64,000 bases of DNA, taken from the NCBI RefSeq assembly GCF_041260155.1, contig NC_091938.1, positions 16,832,219 through 16,896,218 of the forward strand. Direction: 5' to 3'. Source of the DNA: Ptychodera flava (Eukaryota > Hemichordata > Enteropneusta > Ptychoderidae). The notes under the pieces are model-generated. The model was given only the letters and a program-made list of their open reading frames with translations. It searched no databases and was not told the DNA's origin. How positions within the stretch are numbered: position 1 is the stretch's first letter; every line of letters starts with the position of its first letter. This document shows positions 1 to 29,600 of this stretch, one piece after another. Both the position numbers and the translations under genes were made by a program.

Positions 1-344
1 AACTTCAGTGAAAGAAAAACATATGATGAACAAAACAAAAAGTTATAAAATAAAAAAGTTACTTCATTTACTGGCCACGATTATACCCTTCAGATCTCCC
101 CTCCCCCCCCTTTCTTGGCCAAAGAATCATAGTATATCTGATGCAGACTAAAATAAAAATGTTTCAGAATTTTGACGGATTTTTTTTCCTTTTACCTAAG
201 TGCGTCATCTGTTTTTCTCAAGTTTCTTTGGCTGATTATTTTTATTGAAATTTGTGGGAATTTTTTTTTCGAAAATTTTCCACTCCCCAATGGTCCACCC
301 TTGCCGGCTAAAGGCCTCCCACCACAGCCCTGCTGACCGCCATA

Positions 345-795
345 GGCAAAACCAACCACTGGTTGCAACACGCAGTTTCTCCACCGAAAACAATTGTTTT
401 TTTCACCCAAAATCGTGATCGATCTCCTATTTTGAGCACGCTCAACTTGTCTAGATGCACGATGAGCTAAGCTGTGCTTTTGAACTTAGACAAAGCCTAT
501 TTTCATCTCTCTATGCGATGGGACCATATCAGATGCGCCATATAGTAAATCTCGGTCTTTCACGATAAGCCTCCCACGCACGGTGCACAATAGACAAAAC
601 TGCTGATTGCAGCGCGCAGTTTCTTTTCCAAAAACAGGCAATTTTTAATTTATAATCGTGATCGATCCTAGTTTTCGAGCACGCTCATTTTGTTTAGATA
701 CACAATGTACTAAGCTGCGTTTTTAGACTTGTGCAAAGTTCGCATTTCTCTCTCTGTGCGAGGGGACCATTTCGCGTCCGCCATTTTGAATCTTG
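345..795. repeat. Two-copy tandem duplication, period about 244 bp
   Basis: Two diverged copies sharing CGCAGTTTCT (371 and 615), ATCGTGATCGATC, GAGCACGCTCA and TGCGA.GGGACCAT. Noncoding; lies beside the 64-bp minisatellite. Confidence 0.75.
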
Positions 796-842
796 TTCGA
801 TAGCCAGTAACACTGCCCTGCTCCGCAGAGCTAGCTTTAGAA

Positions 843-1545
843 AGGGATGTTGAGTTGTAAAATAGGATTTGGAAGTCCATGATGTTGTCAAATAGCATGT
901 TGAGTTGTGAAATAGCATGTTGAATTGTCAAATGAAATTGGGAAGGCATGTTGAGTTGTAAAATAGGATTTGGAAGTCCATGATGTGTTGTCAAATGAAA
1001 TTGGGAAGAGCATGTTGAGTTGTAAAATAGGATTTGGAAGTCCATGATGTGTTGTCAAATAGCATGTTGAGTTGTGAAATAGCATGTTGAATTGTCAAAT
1101 GAAGAGCATGTTGAGTTGTAAAATAGGATTTGGAAGTCCATGATGTGTTGTCAAATGAAATTGGGAAGAGCATGTTGAGTTGTAAAATAGGATTTGGAAG
1201 TCCATGATGTGTTGTCAAATGAAATTGGGAAGAGCATGTTGAGTTGTAAAATAGGATTTGGAAGTCCATGATGTGTTGTCAAATGAAATTGGGAAGAGCA
1301 TGTTGAGTTGTAAAATAGGATTTGGAAGTCCATGATGTGTTGTCAAATGAAATTGGGAAGAGCATGTTGAGTTGTAAAATAGGATTTGGAAGTCCATGAT
1401 GTGTTGTCAAATGAAATTGGGAAGAGCATGTTGAGTTGTAAAATAGGATTTGGAAGTCCATGATGTGTTGTCAAATAGCATGTTGAGTTGTGAAATAGCA
1501 TGTTGAATTGTCAAATAGAATTCGGAATGGCATGTTGTGTTGTAA
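843..1545. repeat. Minisatellite with 64-bp unit
   Basis: Central copies (about 1130-1465) repeat exactly every 64 bp. Each unit is built from shorter related words (AGCATGTTGAGTTGT, CATGATGTGTTGTCAAATG), and the edge copies lack or shuffle these subunits. Open frames here arise from the repeat. Confidence 0.95.
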
Positions 1546-2049
1546 AATCAAAGTAGTAATTTTGGCATGGATTGGACACCATATGTAGCCTGGCTATTTA
1601 AAATAAATTCCATATCAAGCATTGCCAACCAATGAAACAATGGTGGAGTGTGCTCAAATATGTCGTTCCCGGGAGTTTGTAAGTCTAGAGTAGGTATTAT
1701 TCGTTTCAGGGTGAGATTTACTGGCTTAAGGTAAGTGATAAGTGTTCCCCAAAAATTCTAACGAATAACATGTTGGCTGGGGGACAATGTGCTTCAGCTT
1801 TGTAATATACCGGTCCTCGATCTAACTGTTTTATTTACTTTATTTGTATGTTCTTTCCATGTAAGTTTGTTATCAAGGTCAACCTCAATTGAGAGCTTTG
1901 AACTTCATGGATCTGTTCCCCTTTAATACTGATTATGCCTTGGCATTTAACTTGTCTATTTTACCGCGGAATATTACGAATTTGGCCGAGGACTCATATA
2001 CGAACTTACAAGCCTGCTCTGATCAACAACCTATGGGTGGGCGGTTCGT

Positions 2050-2295
2050 TTTTAAAGCTCTTGGAGTAAGAAAAAACTTCATTGTTTTTCGGAAATCGAA
2101 ACTTTTAATTTTCCCCCAAAAGAGTTTAACACAAGGCGGCAGCCATTTTGAATTTCAATATCGGTACTAAATGTTCGGTAATTTGTTCCTCAAGTGCCAA
2201 ACTTCGCAGGATTCGTGATTAAGCGAGAGAATGGTTGAAAATTTCATTAAAGAAAGTTTGAGCAAAAGTTTCAGCTTCGAGACGCATACTACAAT
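2050..2295 (+). repeat. Dispersed repeat, copy 1 (same family as 24080-24425)
   Basis: Shares in the same order and orientation GAAATCGAAA, GGCAGCCATTTTGAAT, GGTAATTTGTT, GAGAATGGTTGAAA and AGCAAAAGTTT with the copy in a CASC3 intron. Confidence 0.7.
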
Positions 2296-2976
2296 GACAT
2301 ACGATAAATAATTTACGGTCAAACTATCACAATTAATGATCGCCAAACGCATGAATAACATACTTCGTGTGGAATAGGTGTTAACGACCGCCGATATATA
2401 ATTGATGAATAATTTCATGTACTGTCAGATTTCAATGTTCCCTAGTATAACAACCAATTTTTTCTTTGTTTCTCAATTAAAACAAACAAGCAAATAAACA
2501 AACTTACGATTTTGCAGTAATCAAACGCGAAGTTAGACTTTTGACGGTGCAATTTAGGTGTCTTCAAGCACGGAGAATTACAGTAAGAAAAGAAACGCTC
2601 TGAAGCATTTTGCTCTAATAACCACACTCGGAAAATATTTTACAGTTGAACGATCAAATAGCAGTATCACTGAGTACATTCATTTCGCTACTCGCGAAAG
2701 TGCCAACTGCCAACGCCCTATAACATGTGAAATGTTTTCTGAATGTTTTCTGACTTATTGAGTAACAGAAAAATTTCACTCCATCGATATTTCGTTATTT
2801 GTCTGAGACGATCGCCAGTTTGACAACGTTATAATTCCTGGTAATAAGCAAACAGCTGGAAAAAGTCCAGTTCAATGTTTTTTGTTTTGCGAAAACTTGT
2901 CATTGACCTTATACATCTGCTAACGAGAATAATAGAACTTTGCCATGCGGAACGCCCGCGTGCGTTCGGCAACATT

Positions 2977-3498
2977 AGAGAGGTTCGGCTACACGTTTTA
3001 GGTGAACATGAGCGCGTAGAATCCACGTTGGCGTTTGCGTACACGTTCGCGTGCAAAAGTCCGTTTGGCTACGCATTACGCCAACCGTTCTTGTGGCACG
3101 CGCAAGAAATGATTCGGCCCGGCTTGGGTCCGCGTAGTCTGTTTCCGCATCACAGGGATAGCTCAATGGTTACCAGGTATGCCGCGAATCGACGAAGAAA
3201 TTTCACATAAAAATAACGAAAATACATATATATCTTTGAGGATGTCACTATCATATATCCAACTATAAACAACTGCATGAATGATTCACAGTTTTTACCA
3301 TGTTTTGATACCTAAAGATGAGAATAAATTTACACGTTTACAAATTACGTGAAAACAGCTGTCTCCACGTAAATACGCGACGCCGGCTCCGTGTACGTGA
3401 AGAACGTCCGCACAAGTCGATGACATCATCTGCATCATCGCAGAAATTCGTGACGTTACGCGTTCACGTTCGCGTAAAACGTGTAGCCGAACCTCTCT
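2977..3498. mobile_element. CpG-rich MITE, 522 bp
   Basis: Terminal inverted repeats of about 40 bp begin AGAGAGGTTCGGCTACACG and are near-perfect. A 3-bp direct repeat ATT flanks both ends (2974-2976, 3499-3501). The interior is rich in CGCG/ACGT words. No transposase. Confidence 0.8.
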
Positions 3499-3599
3499 AT
3501 TACTGTTTCCAGGCGTCCCCACTATAGACCCCATGTGCACAGCCGCGTTGGCTGTTGAACGGTTTCAAGGACCCATATTGAACGATACGCCAGAATGTA

Positions 3600-3860
3600 T
3601 TACGTCTGGCGCTCTGTACGTGTAATTCACAGGCTATCCAGAGTGCATGAATCAGAAGGAAAAATGTTGAACTTGCATTGAAACGGCCAATTCTGGTCCC
3701 ATTTGACGCTGCAGTCAAGAATGTAAGATGTTTTTGCAATACGGCCATTACGAAAATACCGCAAAGAGACATTTTCGCCACGCATACCCTTCTGCGATAC
3801 GCTGCGCCAATGTCCTCGTGCATCCTTTGCCGTGTTTCGGTGATAACCTCATACTATCGT
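3600..3860 (-). repeat. Dispersed repeat with palindromic end; reverse of 38589-38885
   Basis: ACGAAAATACCGCAAAG, GCGCCAATGTCCTCGTGCAT, AAGAATGTAAGATG and AAATGTTGA..TTGCA..GAAACGG all recur, in reverse order, at 38589-38885. The outer part continues beyond the LTR element at 41105. Confidence 0.7.
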
Positions 3861-4037
3861 CAGAAAATAATTTGTTGCTGAGCTGATTGTACTTTAGAAA
3901 TACTTACATTCTTTCTGAGTGTATCTTTGTTATTTCGAAAAAAATGTACGCTAGTAGACATTCTCAGTGAAAATGGGGGAAAAAAGCGTCCTGAAACATT
4001 GACCAAAGTTAAACGCGATTCACCAGCTCTTCCGGAG

Positions 4038-4728
4038 TTTACCACAGGGTACAGGGGAAAGTCCCCTGGGTTGGGGAGGAAGGTAGTTTTTGTGCAACGG
4101 TTTACCTTATTTGATTTTATCAATTTTGACTGTGATATTTCAAATAAAGTGTTCAACTCTACACCGTCTGACTGCTTTATTATTACCGACAAGTCCTTAT
4201 CTCCTCTCCAACTTGTGTATACACCACTGTAATTGCTCCGAAAACATTGCCAACTTGCTTTCGACTCCAAACTGTCTGACTGTGTTTCCAATACCTACAA
4301 TTCCTTATCTCCTCTTCAACCAGTGCACATACCACTCTAATTGCTGCGCAAACATTGCCAACTTGTTAATGACTGAGCGTATCAGCGGATTAGCTTGTTA
4401 AGTCAACACCACAGCCGTCCCACACGTAGTGAAATAATTTTAATACGTGCGGGACGGCTGTGGTGTTGACTCAATCACTTAATCCGCTGATACGGACAGC
4501 GGATTAGCAAGTTGGCAATGTTTTCGGAGCAATTACAGTGGTGTATACACAAGTTGGAGAGGAGATAAGGACTTGTCGGTAATAATAAAGCAGTCAGACG
4601 GTGTAGAGTTGAACTCTTTATTTGAAATATCACAGTCAAAATTGATAAAATCAAATGAGGTAAACCGTTGCACAAACAACACCTTCCGCCCCACCCCAGG
4701 GGACTTTCCCCTGTACCCTGTGAGTTTA
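4038..4728. repeat. Large nested palindrome (foldback)
   Basis: Outer arms of about 220 bp (4038-4260 and 4505-4728) are over 90% complementary and begin ACAGGGTACAGGGGAAAG. Inside is a second palindrome (4378-4494, arms about 55 bp, GTATCAGCGGATTA...). Between left arm and inner palindrome a 110-bp segment of the arm is repeated in diverged form (4260-4368). Confidence 0.85.
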
Positions 4729-5634
4729 CACGACAATGAAAGACACGACCCTATACTCACCATTCGAGAGGGCCAGGATGTTCGCTAGTATGTACCAAGT
4801 GCGGAAAACATGCAATGTTTCCCAAGACATGACTGTTCCGGGCCGTTTCTGGAAAGTGAGACAACTTGACCTTAACACCGGATCTACGGAAAAAACTCCT
4901 ATTCAACTTCGACAAACGTCGGAATGTATGGGCGACAATAATCTTAGTAGACGATGATTTCTTCCAACCTATATTGAACAGTCCTGGTAGATGACTGCGG
5001 TCAACACTCGTTTCATTTCCTTTTACCATAAAAAACATAATACACCATACATCATAAATATCTATCTTGCAGACTTTGTCTTCCAATATCGGTTGCCTAG
5101 TAACTGTAGTCAACCATTAAATATTAATTTTTCACATTCCCGGGTGTACAAAGCTATTAAAGAGTACGTGTTGGCTCGCTGCATAATTTCTGATCGCTCA
5201 AGAGCTGAAAGAGTATTACAAAAACAAATGAAAAAGTGGTTTCCGAACAAGTTACATTGAATGATACAATTATCTCGAGTTCGTATATAAACACACGAGT
5301 ATGCAACCAGCGCCGCGAATTTATCTCCCTTTGCCAGTATGGAGTCCATTTCGTACCACACATGCGCAGACCGAGGACACTTGAAAGCATTCTCCTTCAT
5401 AATCACAAAATGAAAATCAGGCGCCACTGTGCATTTAGCTTTTGATCCAATTTAGGGAAACAGCGTCACATGCATGTATCTGTACCACGCGAGAAAGGGG
5501 AAATGTCATCTTACTCCAATACTGGCAATAGAATTTATTCGGGTTTACAAGACCAGTTAAAGTACATGTTTATCGCGTTTTTATCTGACTCGAAGCCCGT
5601 CGTATTATTTGCATTGTCAGTCAAAGTTAACTGC

Positions 5635-5835
5635 TTTCTTTCTTTCTTTCCTTCTTTCTAAAGTATGAAATAACGTTCGTTTGGTTGTTGTTGTTGTTTT
5701 TGTTTTTGTAGTTTATGTTTTAATGATGATAATGATGATGATTATGATTGTGATAATGATGGTGATTATATTGATCGGATGATGATGGTGTTCGTCGTCG
5801 CTCATGATCATGATCATCATCATTATCATCACCTT
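5635..5835. repeat. Low-complexity TTTC and GATGAT/ATCATC runs
   Basis: A short TTTC run at 5638-5658, then degenerate GAT-type trinucleotide repeats (about 5722-5790) and ATC-type repeats (about 5800-5835), forming an imperfect palindrome. Confidence 0.7.
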
Positions 5836-7335
5836 TTCTTCTTGTCTTTGGACATGTGCACTTTAGTTGTTGTATTTCATATTTTTAATCGTATGGTAAA
5901 GGTATTTTCCTGTCTACACGTCTTGCACTGCTCTTCAAGCAAATGAATTATGCAAAACAATTAAAATCAAAATGTTGTGACGAAAGTATCATGTAACTAC
6001 GTTACAGCATATCACCATGCCCTGGCCGTCGCATTTTAATTGGTCGAGCTGAACCATGTGACCACAAATACACAGTAATGATTTGTTTACATGTTCGTAA
6101 ATATGAATAATAATATTGACAGGTGAGTAGCAGTTAGTCTGTCGCTATGCTTGATGTTTTCGTTAGTGCGATCAAGTCTGTTGAGGTCTATTAAGCATGA
6201 AAACAGGTCACATTTCAATTATTAATTCAACTATATGATTGCTATTTAACTTCACGGGTGACGCCCATTAATTATCATGACATGTTCTAACCGTCCTTGA
6301 TCTTAATTATTATTTTTTTGGACAAGTAACTAGTGTACAAACGTTTTCATTAGGCCAAATCGTCCAACATCTGTGTTTCCGGTAACCCGACTTGCCCTAA
6401 GAAAAACCCGTCGACCCTGGACATCTTGTATCGCATTTTAAATTATTTCGAGTAAATTATCTAATTTTACGTGTATTTTATGGGTCTCAGCCAACAACAA
6501 AATAAGTAAAAATTTCATCCGACTTACCTACCCTAATTTTAGGAGGCATGTTTTTGCCTTGCCTTCTCATGTACAACTGTATGATAGTGTGTTTCTCAAT
6601 CGGATTCGTTCTAGAGTCAAAGAAATTAACTCTACAGCAAACGACTTTTTGGTGGGACAGTGGACGAGATCATTTGAAACACGGTTCCAGGACAGTGCTT
6701 GAAACGTCAGGGGGATTTCTATACAAATTCTGTTAAGCCAAGCCGGTCAGACTCCTGCAAGGTGTTCACACACACGAACATGCAAACAAACAACCACGCA
6801 TAGAAGACTGGTAGGCCTACATTGGGCAGGTGTTATTTTGAAGCAGTCAGATGAACGCTATCATGTATGGATAAGTCTATAAGGCCTAGAAAAATAGAAA
6901 GTTTGTTTCTCATCCTGGACATATTTCAAAAATGATGCGGTGACGCGGGTTTTTTTCTGTCAATGTTTTTATTCTTCAACCAACAAGAACGCGCAAAAAC
7001 ATGTAAACAACATAGGAATGCACGCAGAGATAAATGCACAGCAGTGTTGCTTTAGGATTTTTGTACAGCAACAGTTCTGCGGTTTGACTTTTAGTGCAGC
7101 AATGCACAGTTTTGACAGCTTAATATAACAGTGACATATGTGTACAGTCTAAATGGAATGTTAGTGTCAATTATTTTGTATACGGTTCTGTTTTATACTG
7201 CACTGTGTTATGCACTATCGTCGCGTATTTTTGCGTTTATTTTTTGTTCATTTTATTTCCTCATGAGCAGAAAAAAGGTTGACGCGGCGGGTCTGAATTG
7301 ACGCGAGCGAGGATGAGAAACAAACTTTTTATTTT
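5836..7335. other. No gene recognised
   Basis: AT-rich sequence with short open frames and no splice-supported coding signal. The same applies to 4730-5630. No repeat with defined ends was seen. Confidence 0.5.
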
Positions 7336-7346
7336 TCTTGGCCTAA

Positions 7347-7966
7347 AGGAGGCCGTTCAATCAGTACAAATGGTCTTTAATTAAAATACACCGACGTTTC
7401 GGCAACACACAAGCTGCCTTCTTCAGGGTAGAAGCTGACAAATAAAAGTGAGCACATACAAAAGTAAAAATCAGGCTGGTAAAAGGTAAACTGAAGATTG
7501 CATCGAAATAAAATGAAAATTACACCGTGAACTTGTTCATTCCGACCCCCATCTTCAGCTGGTATAGTTCCACTCTCCACACCCAGGTCAGTTTCATTCC
7601 ATTGTGCCTTTGTTTCAACCACATTTCTTGTTTCAAACAGTTTTCTGATCTTTGATTTTTAGTAGTAGCGCTTTTTAAAGTTTTTAAATCACAACTGTAT
7701 TTTAATTTCGTTTCTTACTACTGTAGTTTTGGTTTATTCGCTCACTGTAGTTCCAGTTTTCATAAGTATTGCAATTTTCATTTGATTTCGATTCAATCCT
7801 CAGTTTACTTTTACCAGCCCGAGTTTTACTTATATTTGTGCTCCCTTTTATTTGTAATGTCAGCTTTTACCCTGAAGAAGGCAACTTGTGTGTTGCCGGA
7901 ACGTCGGTATATTTTAAATAAAGATCATTAGAAGACAAAGAGTACTGGTTGAACTGCCTCCTTTAC
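7347..7966. mobile_element. Foldback element with hammerhead-like ends
   Basis: Inverted arms (about 7347-7523 and 7779-7966) share GGAGGC.GTTCAA, CAGTAC and the block CCTGAAGAAGGC...GCCGAAACGTCGG. The middle, about 255 bp, is unrelated. No transposase or reverse transcriptase is present. Confidence 0.75.
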
Positions 7967-8665
7967 ACACTTATCTATGCCATGATCCTGGTGTGTTCCA
8001 ACACTCTGCGTTTAGCTTCTATGGTTGTTGTTGGACTAACTCTTTGCAGAACGCTATATTAACACGCACATGTCGATATAATACAAACAAATCAAAATAA
8101 GAAAAGAAGAGGCGGGTAAAATAATGAAAATATACGTTGTGACGTCAAGTTTCCTGAATATAGTGTGCAAAAGAATTTTGGCACGCATGGCATGGTTTGA
8201 TCTGTGCATAGGCTAACAGGTGGGTTTTCTTTGTGAGAGGATCCGAGGCAAACAATGGCCTCAAAAGTATGAACTATAGGCCTATATGGAACTGAAGATC
8301 TTTTTTGCATTCAGATCAATCGAAATTGGCCCACGAATTTTTACACAAACACAACAGCTGGTCAGTGAAGGGACTAGTTTTGTTGAAAATGATCGATCAA
8401 TCTTCCTGGCTTGTGTATTCAGAACAGTGACTGTCAGTCTTGCTTCTCCATCCCCATGGTCAAGTTGGCATCGCATCGACCTTCACGCGACCTTCGCATG
8501 TTTGGAATATATACACATCAACTGATAAGTTACAGGGTTACGTGTCACACTGAAAATATACGCAACACCAGCTATTATGTTTTCCTTTTATATCAGGAAT
8601 ATTGCAAGTGTAAACAGTAGGCGCTGCATCACTGCGACCTTTCGGTACAGCAACCTCGTTATGTT

Positions 8666-8678
8666 GGGTCAAAGGTCA
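8666..8678 (+). promoter_or_regulatory. DR1-type nuclear receptor site in the CASC3 promoter
   Basis: GGGTCA-A-AGGTCA, two direct half-sites with a 1-bp spacer (HNF4/RXR/COUP class), about 70 bp upstream of the CASC3 start codon. Similar AGGTCA words occur inside repeats elsewhere in the window, so chance or repeat origin is possible. Confidence 0.4.
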
Positions 8679-8745
8679 CATGCCTTTCGTTCTTAAATCT
8701 CATCAAATCTCGGAAATCACGAGACTTTGGCTAATCGATAGCAAG

Positions 8746-26636
<17,891 letters not shown>

Positions 26637-29600
26637 AGAGCTCCACACAGAAATGGAGGTGATGCAAGAATCTTCATTAGTCCAAAATCTACCAACGGGG
26701 TCCTTGGACAAAACACCTAAAGAGTGGAGTGGGAACAAACTGGTTTATGCTGGTTAGACGGAGCTGTTTTGTTATATGGGTGACAAAATTCAGAAGAAAT
26801 CGCATATTTCTGGTGGAGTTTGTGATGTGTTTCTTGATTTTATCCCGGCAAGGTAATAGAATTGAGTGCATACATCGTGAAAGGAATCCACTTATGCTTT
26901 AGGAAAGCCATGTACATAGAACAAAGACATTGTGGAAGGAAGAACATTCTGAACCAAAGCTGACCTGTAGTGGCGTAGCTGAGACAAACGTATTTTAGTC
27001 TAGAAAATTTAGCTTGTACTTTTCATCAAGGATTTGTGATTTCCCAACTGTTGGCTTAGGAAGATGAATTTACGGACTTCTTTTAATTTATCAAATGTCT
27101 GATATGGACATTTTCTGTGACTAAAAATTTGCGTAATTTTGCTGTTAGGTAGAAAGTAACATTTAATTTTTTAAAGAGAAAGTGTAATTTTGGTAGGTTG
27201 ACTTTCATAGAGCATGATTCTTTGCTTGATCTTTTTATACTCTGTGGTAAAAGCTTTCGCAATATTTCAACAAGTTGGAACTATTTTTTTTATAGTTGGA
27301 TGTGCATGCTCTCAATGATACGTGTGCGTGGTCAGGTTGGTTGAGTAACAGTGTTATTATTTATACCTGTATGTTATTTGTTTAAATTTTTGTGTAATTG
27401 GGAATGTAAGCTTGTTTGACAGAATTTGCAAATGGTGATCACATGATGGTCATGTGATAGTCACATGGCATGTGAATGGTCTGTTACATTAGTAGTAGAA
27501 ACCCGCTGTTGTTTAGTTACTCGTATAAAAATTATGAAATGAAAGTCATCGACACATGATGGTCTTATTTTTTCTTGGAAGAACCGTCATTCTGTAATCA
27601 GTGTGGAGTATAGAAGTTAACCCTTTGAAAATTATTTCAAACTTTACAAATTATTTGATTTAGTTTTGGTATGATTGATTATGGCTAATTGGGTTTCTTT
27701 TTTTTATTTTCAATTTGAGTGGATTATGCAATCATCTTTACAGAAAATATTCACCCGCTTCAATTGATATTTACCTGCAATACACAATACTTTTTTTCTT
27801 GGCTTTGTGAACAGGGCAATATTCACTGATATTGACCTTGTTTTTAGGGTATTATTTTGTACAGTAGCATCCTATACGTAAAATTGCATATTTGCAGTAT
27901 GGTGAAGTCACCAATAGCCATTACTAGTTTTGCCTTTTTGCCAAGTGGATTAGACTTCGCAACATTTTGCTGAATATTGTACATAATTGCATTTTTCCCT
28001 ATTTCGTAACATCTTCAAATAATCCAAAAGACAAAAATTTGTTGGAAGTAGGCGGCTTCAGGGCCACAATAACACAGATGTTAGATGTTGGGCATTGTAA
28101 GTCCCTACAGCAGTGGTTTATGTGGACATATATCAAATACATTAATTTATATTATGATTTGCGATCTGTTTGTTAGAGCCTAGAGCAACATAAGTGTAAC
28201 AAAAGTGTTAACTTTCAAAACTTTGACCAAGAAAATTTTTCTGCTTTAATGTTCTTGGTCCATGGTGTGTTGGTTCTCAGAGTTTTATGAAGAAAATTCA
28301 TCGGAGAATGACTGTCACACTGGCATGATTTAGTCAGCTTTATCACCCAGGCCTTGGGTTAAAAGGCCGATATTTCTATTATTGACTTGCACATCCGAGG
28401 CCATTATTTCTATTGTTGGCTAACACCTGGTACATTATTGTAATGTTAGTCAGTATTCAAAATATAACGCTCATGACTTCAGTAGCAAGTGTTTGAATCA
28501 GTGCCTTTTCTCATTTTGATTTCTGTGGGAAAATGAAAAAAAAACGCATGCCAATTTAATCAATATTTAACTATATGGACCTCAGTTAGGATGACATTGT
28601 AGCAGATAGCTCAATCAGACCTTAATCATGATTGGTTGAAATTCATAACCATCCTCTTATGTTGAGTCCAATATTTACACAATTTGAATTTTCACAAATA
28701 TTATTGAGTTTCTCTTTCTCATTGAAAAGTGAATGTTAATTCATGGGATGGAAACGGAAGTTTTAAATTTTCATTTCTTAATGATTTCCGTAGCAAAGAT
28801 TTGTCGGTTTAACTTTCCTCAGTCTATTAATATCTTAAAGAATTTTCAGATGATGACAGTCACCAAGTTTTCACACAAAGGCTGATTAACCTGCTCACCC
28901 CCATATTCCCTGTTAACAGGTCCTAACTCACCAATCGTAACGTTGGGTTTGGGCCGAACCATTGCAGTGAAAGGTTACGTGATGTTGATGTATCTGTTTT
29001 TCACAAAGAGAGAGAAGTCACAATCTTAAACTTAGAAAGAAAACCAACCTCTGAAAAAGTCCTACGCTTTGATTTTTGAGCCATCTTAGTACTTTATACG
29101 AGAAGATGTCTGTACCGTTGTTGGATCTCATTCATATGGCCAACACAGTGTAAGCAATAGTTCTTACGTGAATCACTTCACAAGCTGTTAGTTTCAAGAG
29201 TATATCACTTTACATGCAAACATTGTCTAGTATTGAAGTGGTAAATGAATTTAATGTGGGGGATAAATGTTAATATTGTGCTGTTTTGAATTTGAAGATA
29301 TTTTACCCCCACCTTAAGTTTGTAGCACAATCTTTCATATGTCTATTCCTGCTTGTCTAAAGGTTCCTTTCATAGTATGTAAATAGGAATGTACCCCCTT
29401 GAAAACTGTGGAATTGTAGTATGGCCAAGCATGAAGCCAGTGTTCTGGTTATATTGTTGACTGTGAATTTAGTGAAATACAAGCAAATCTTGGATTGGTA
29501 CAAAATGGTGTTTTAGAGTCTGTCAACAACAACAACCAATTTACATAACACATAATTTGCATATTCTTTTGTTTTGAAAATGTATTCTTTAGTATAGTTA

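Noticed and set aside
991-1461. Minus-strand frames repeating MDFQILFYNSTCSSQF
   Set aside because: Translation of the 64-bp minisatellite.
3150-3200. GGGATAGCTCAATGGTTACC, resembling a tRNA D-arm/A-box
   Set aside because: No matching B-box or cloverleaf in the right place; it lies inside the 522-bp MITE.
3860-4291. 143-codon minus-strand frame
   Set aside because: Runs through one arm of the nested palindrome; similar frames appear in the other arm.
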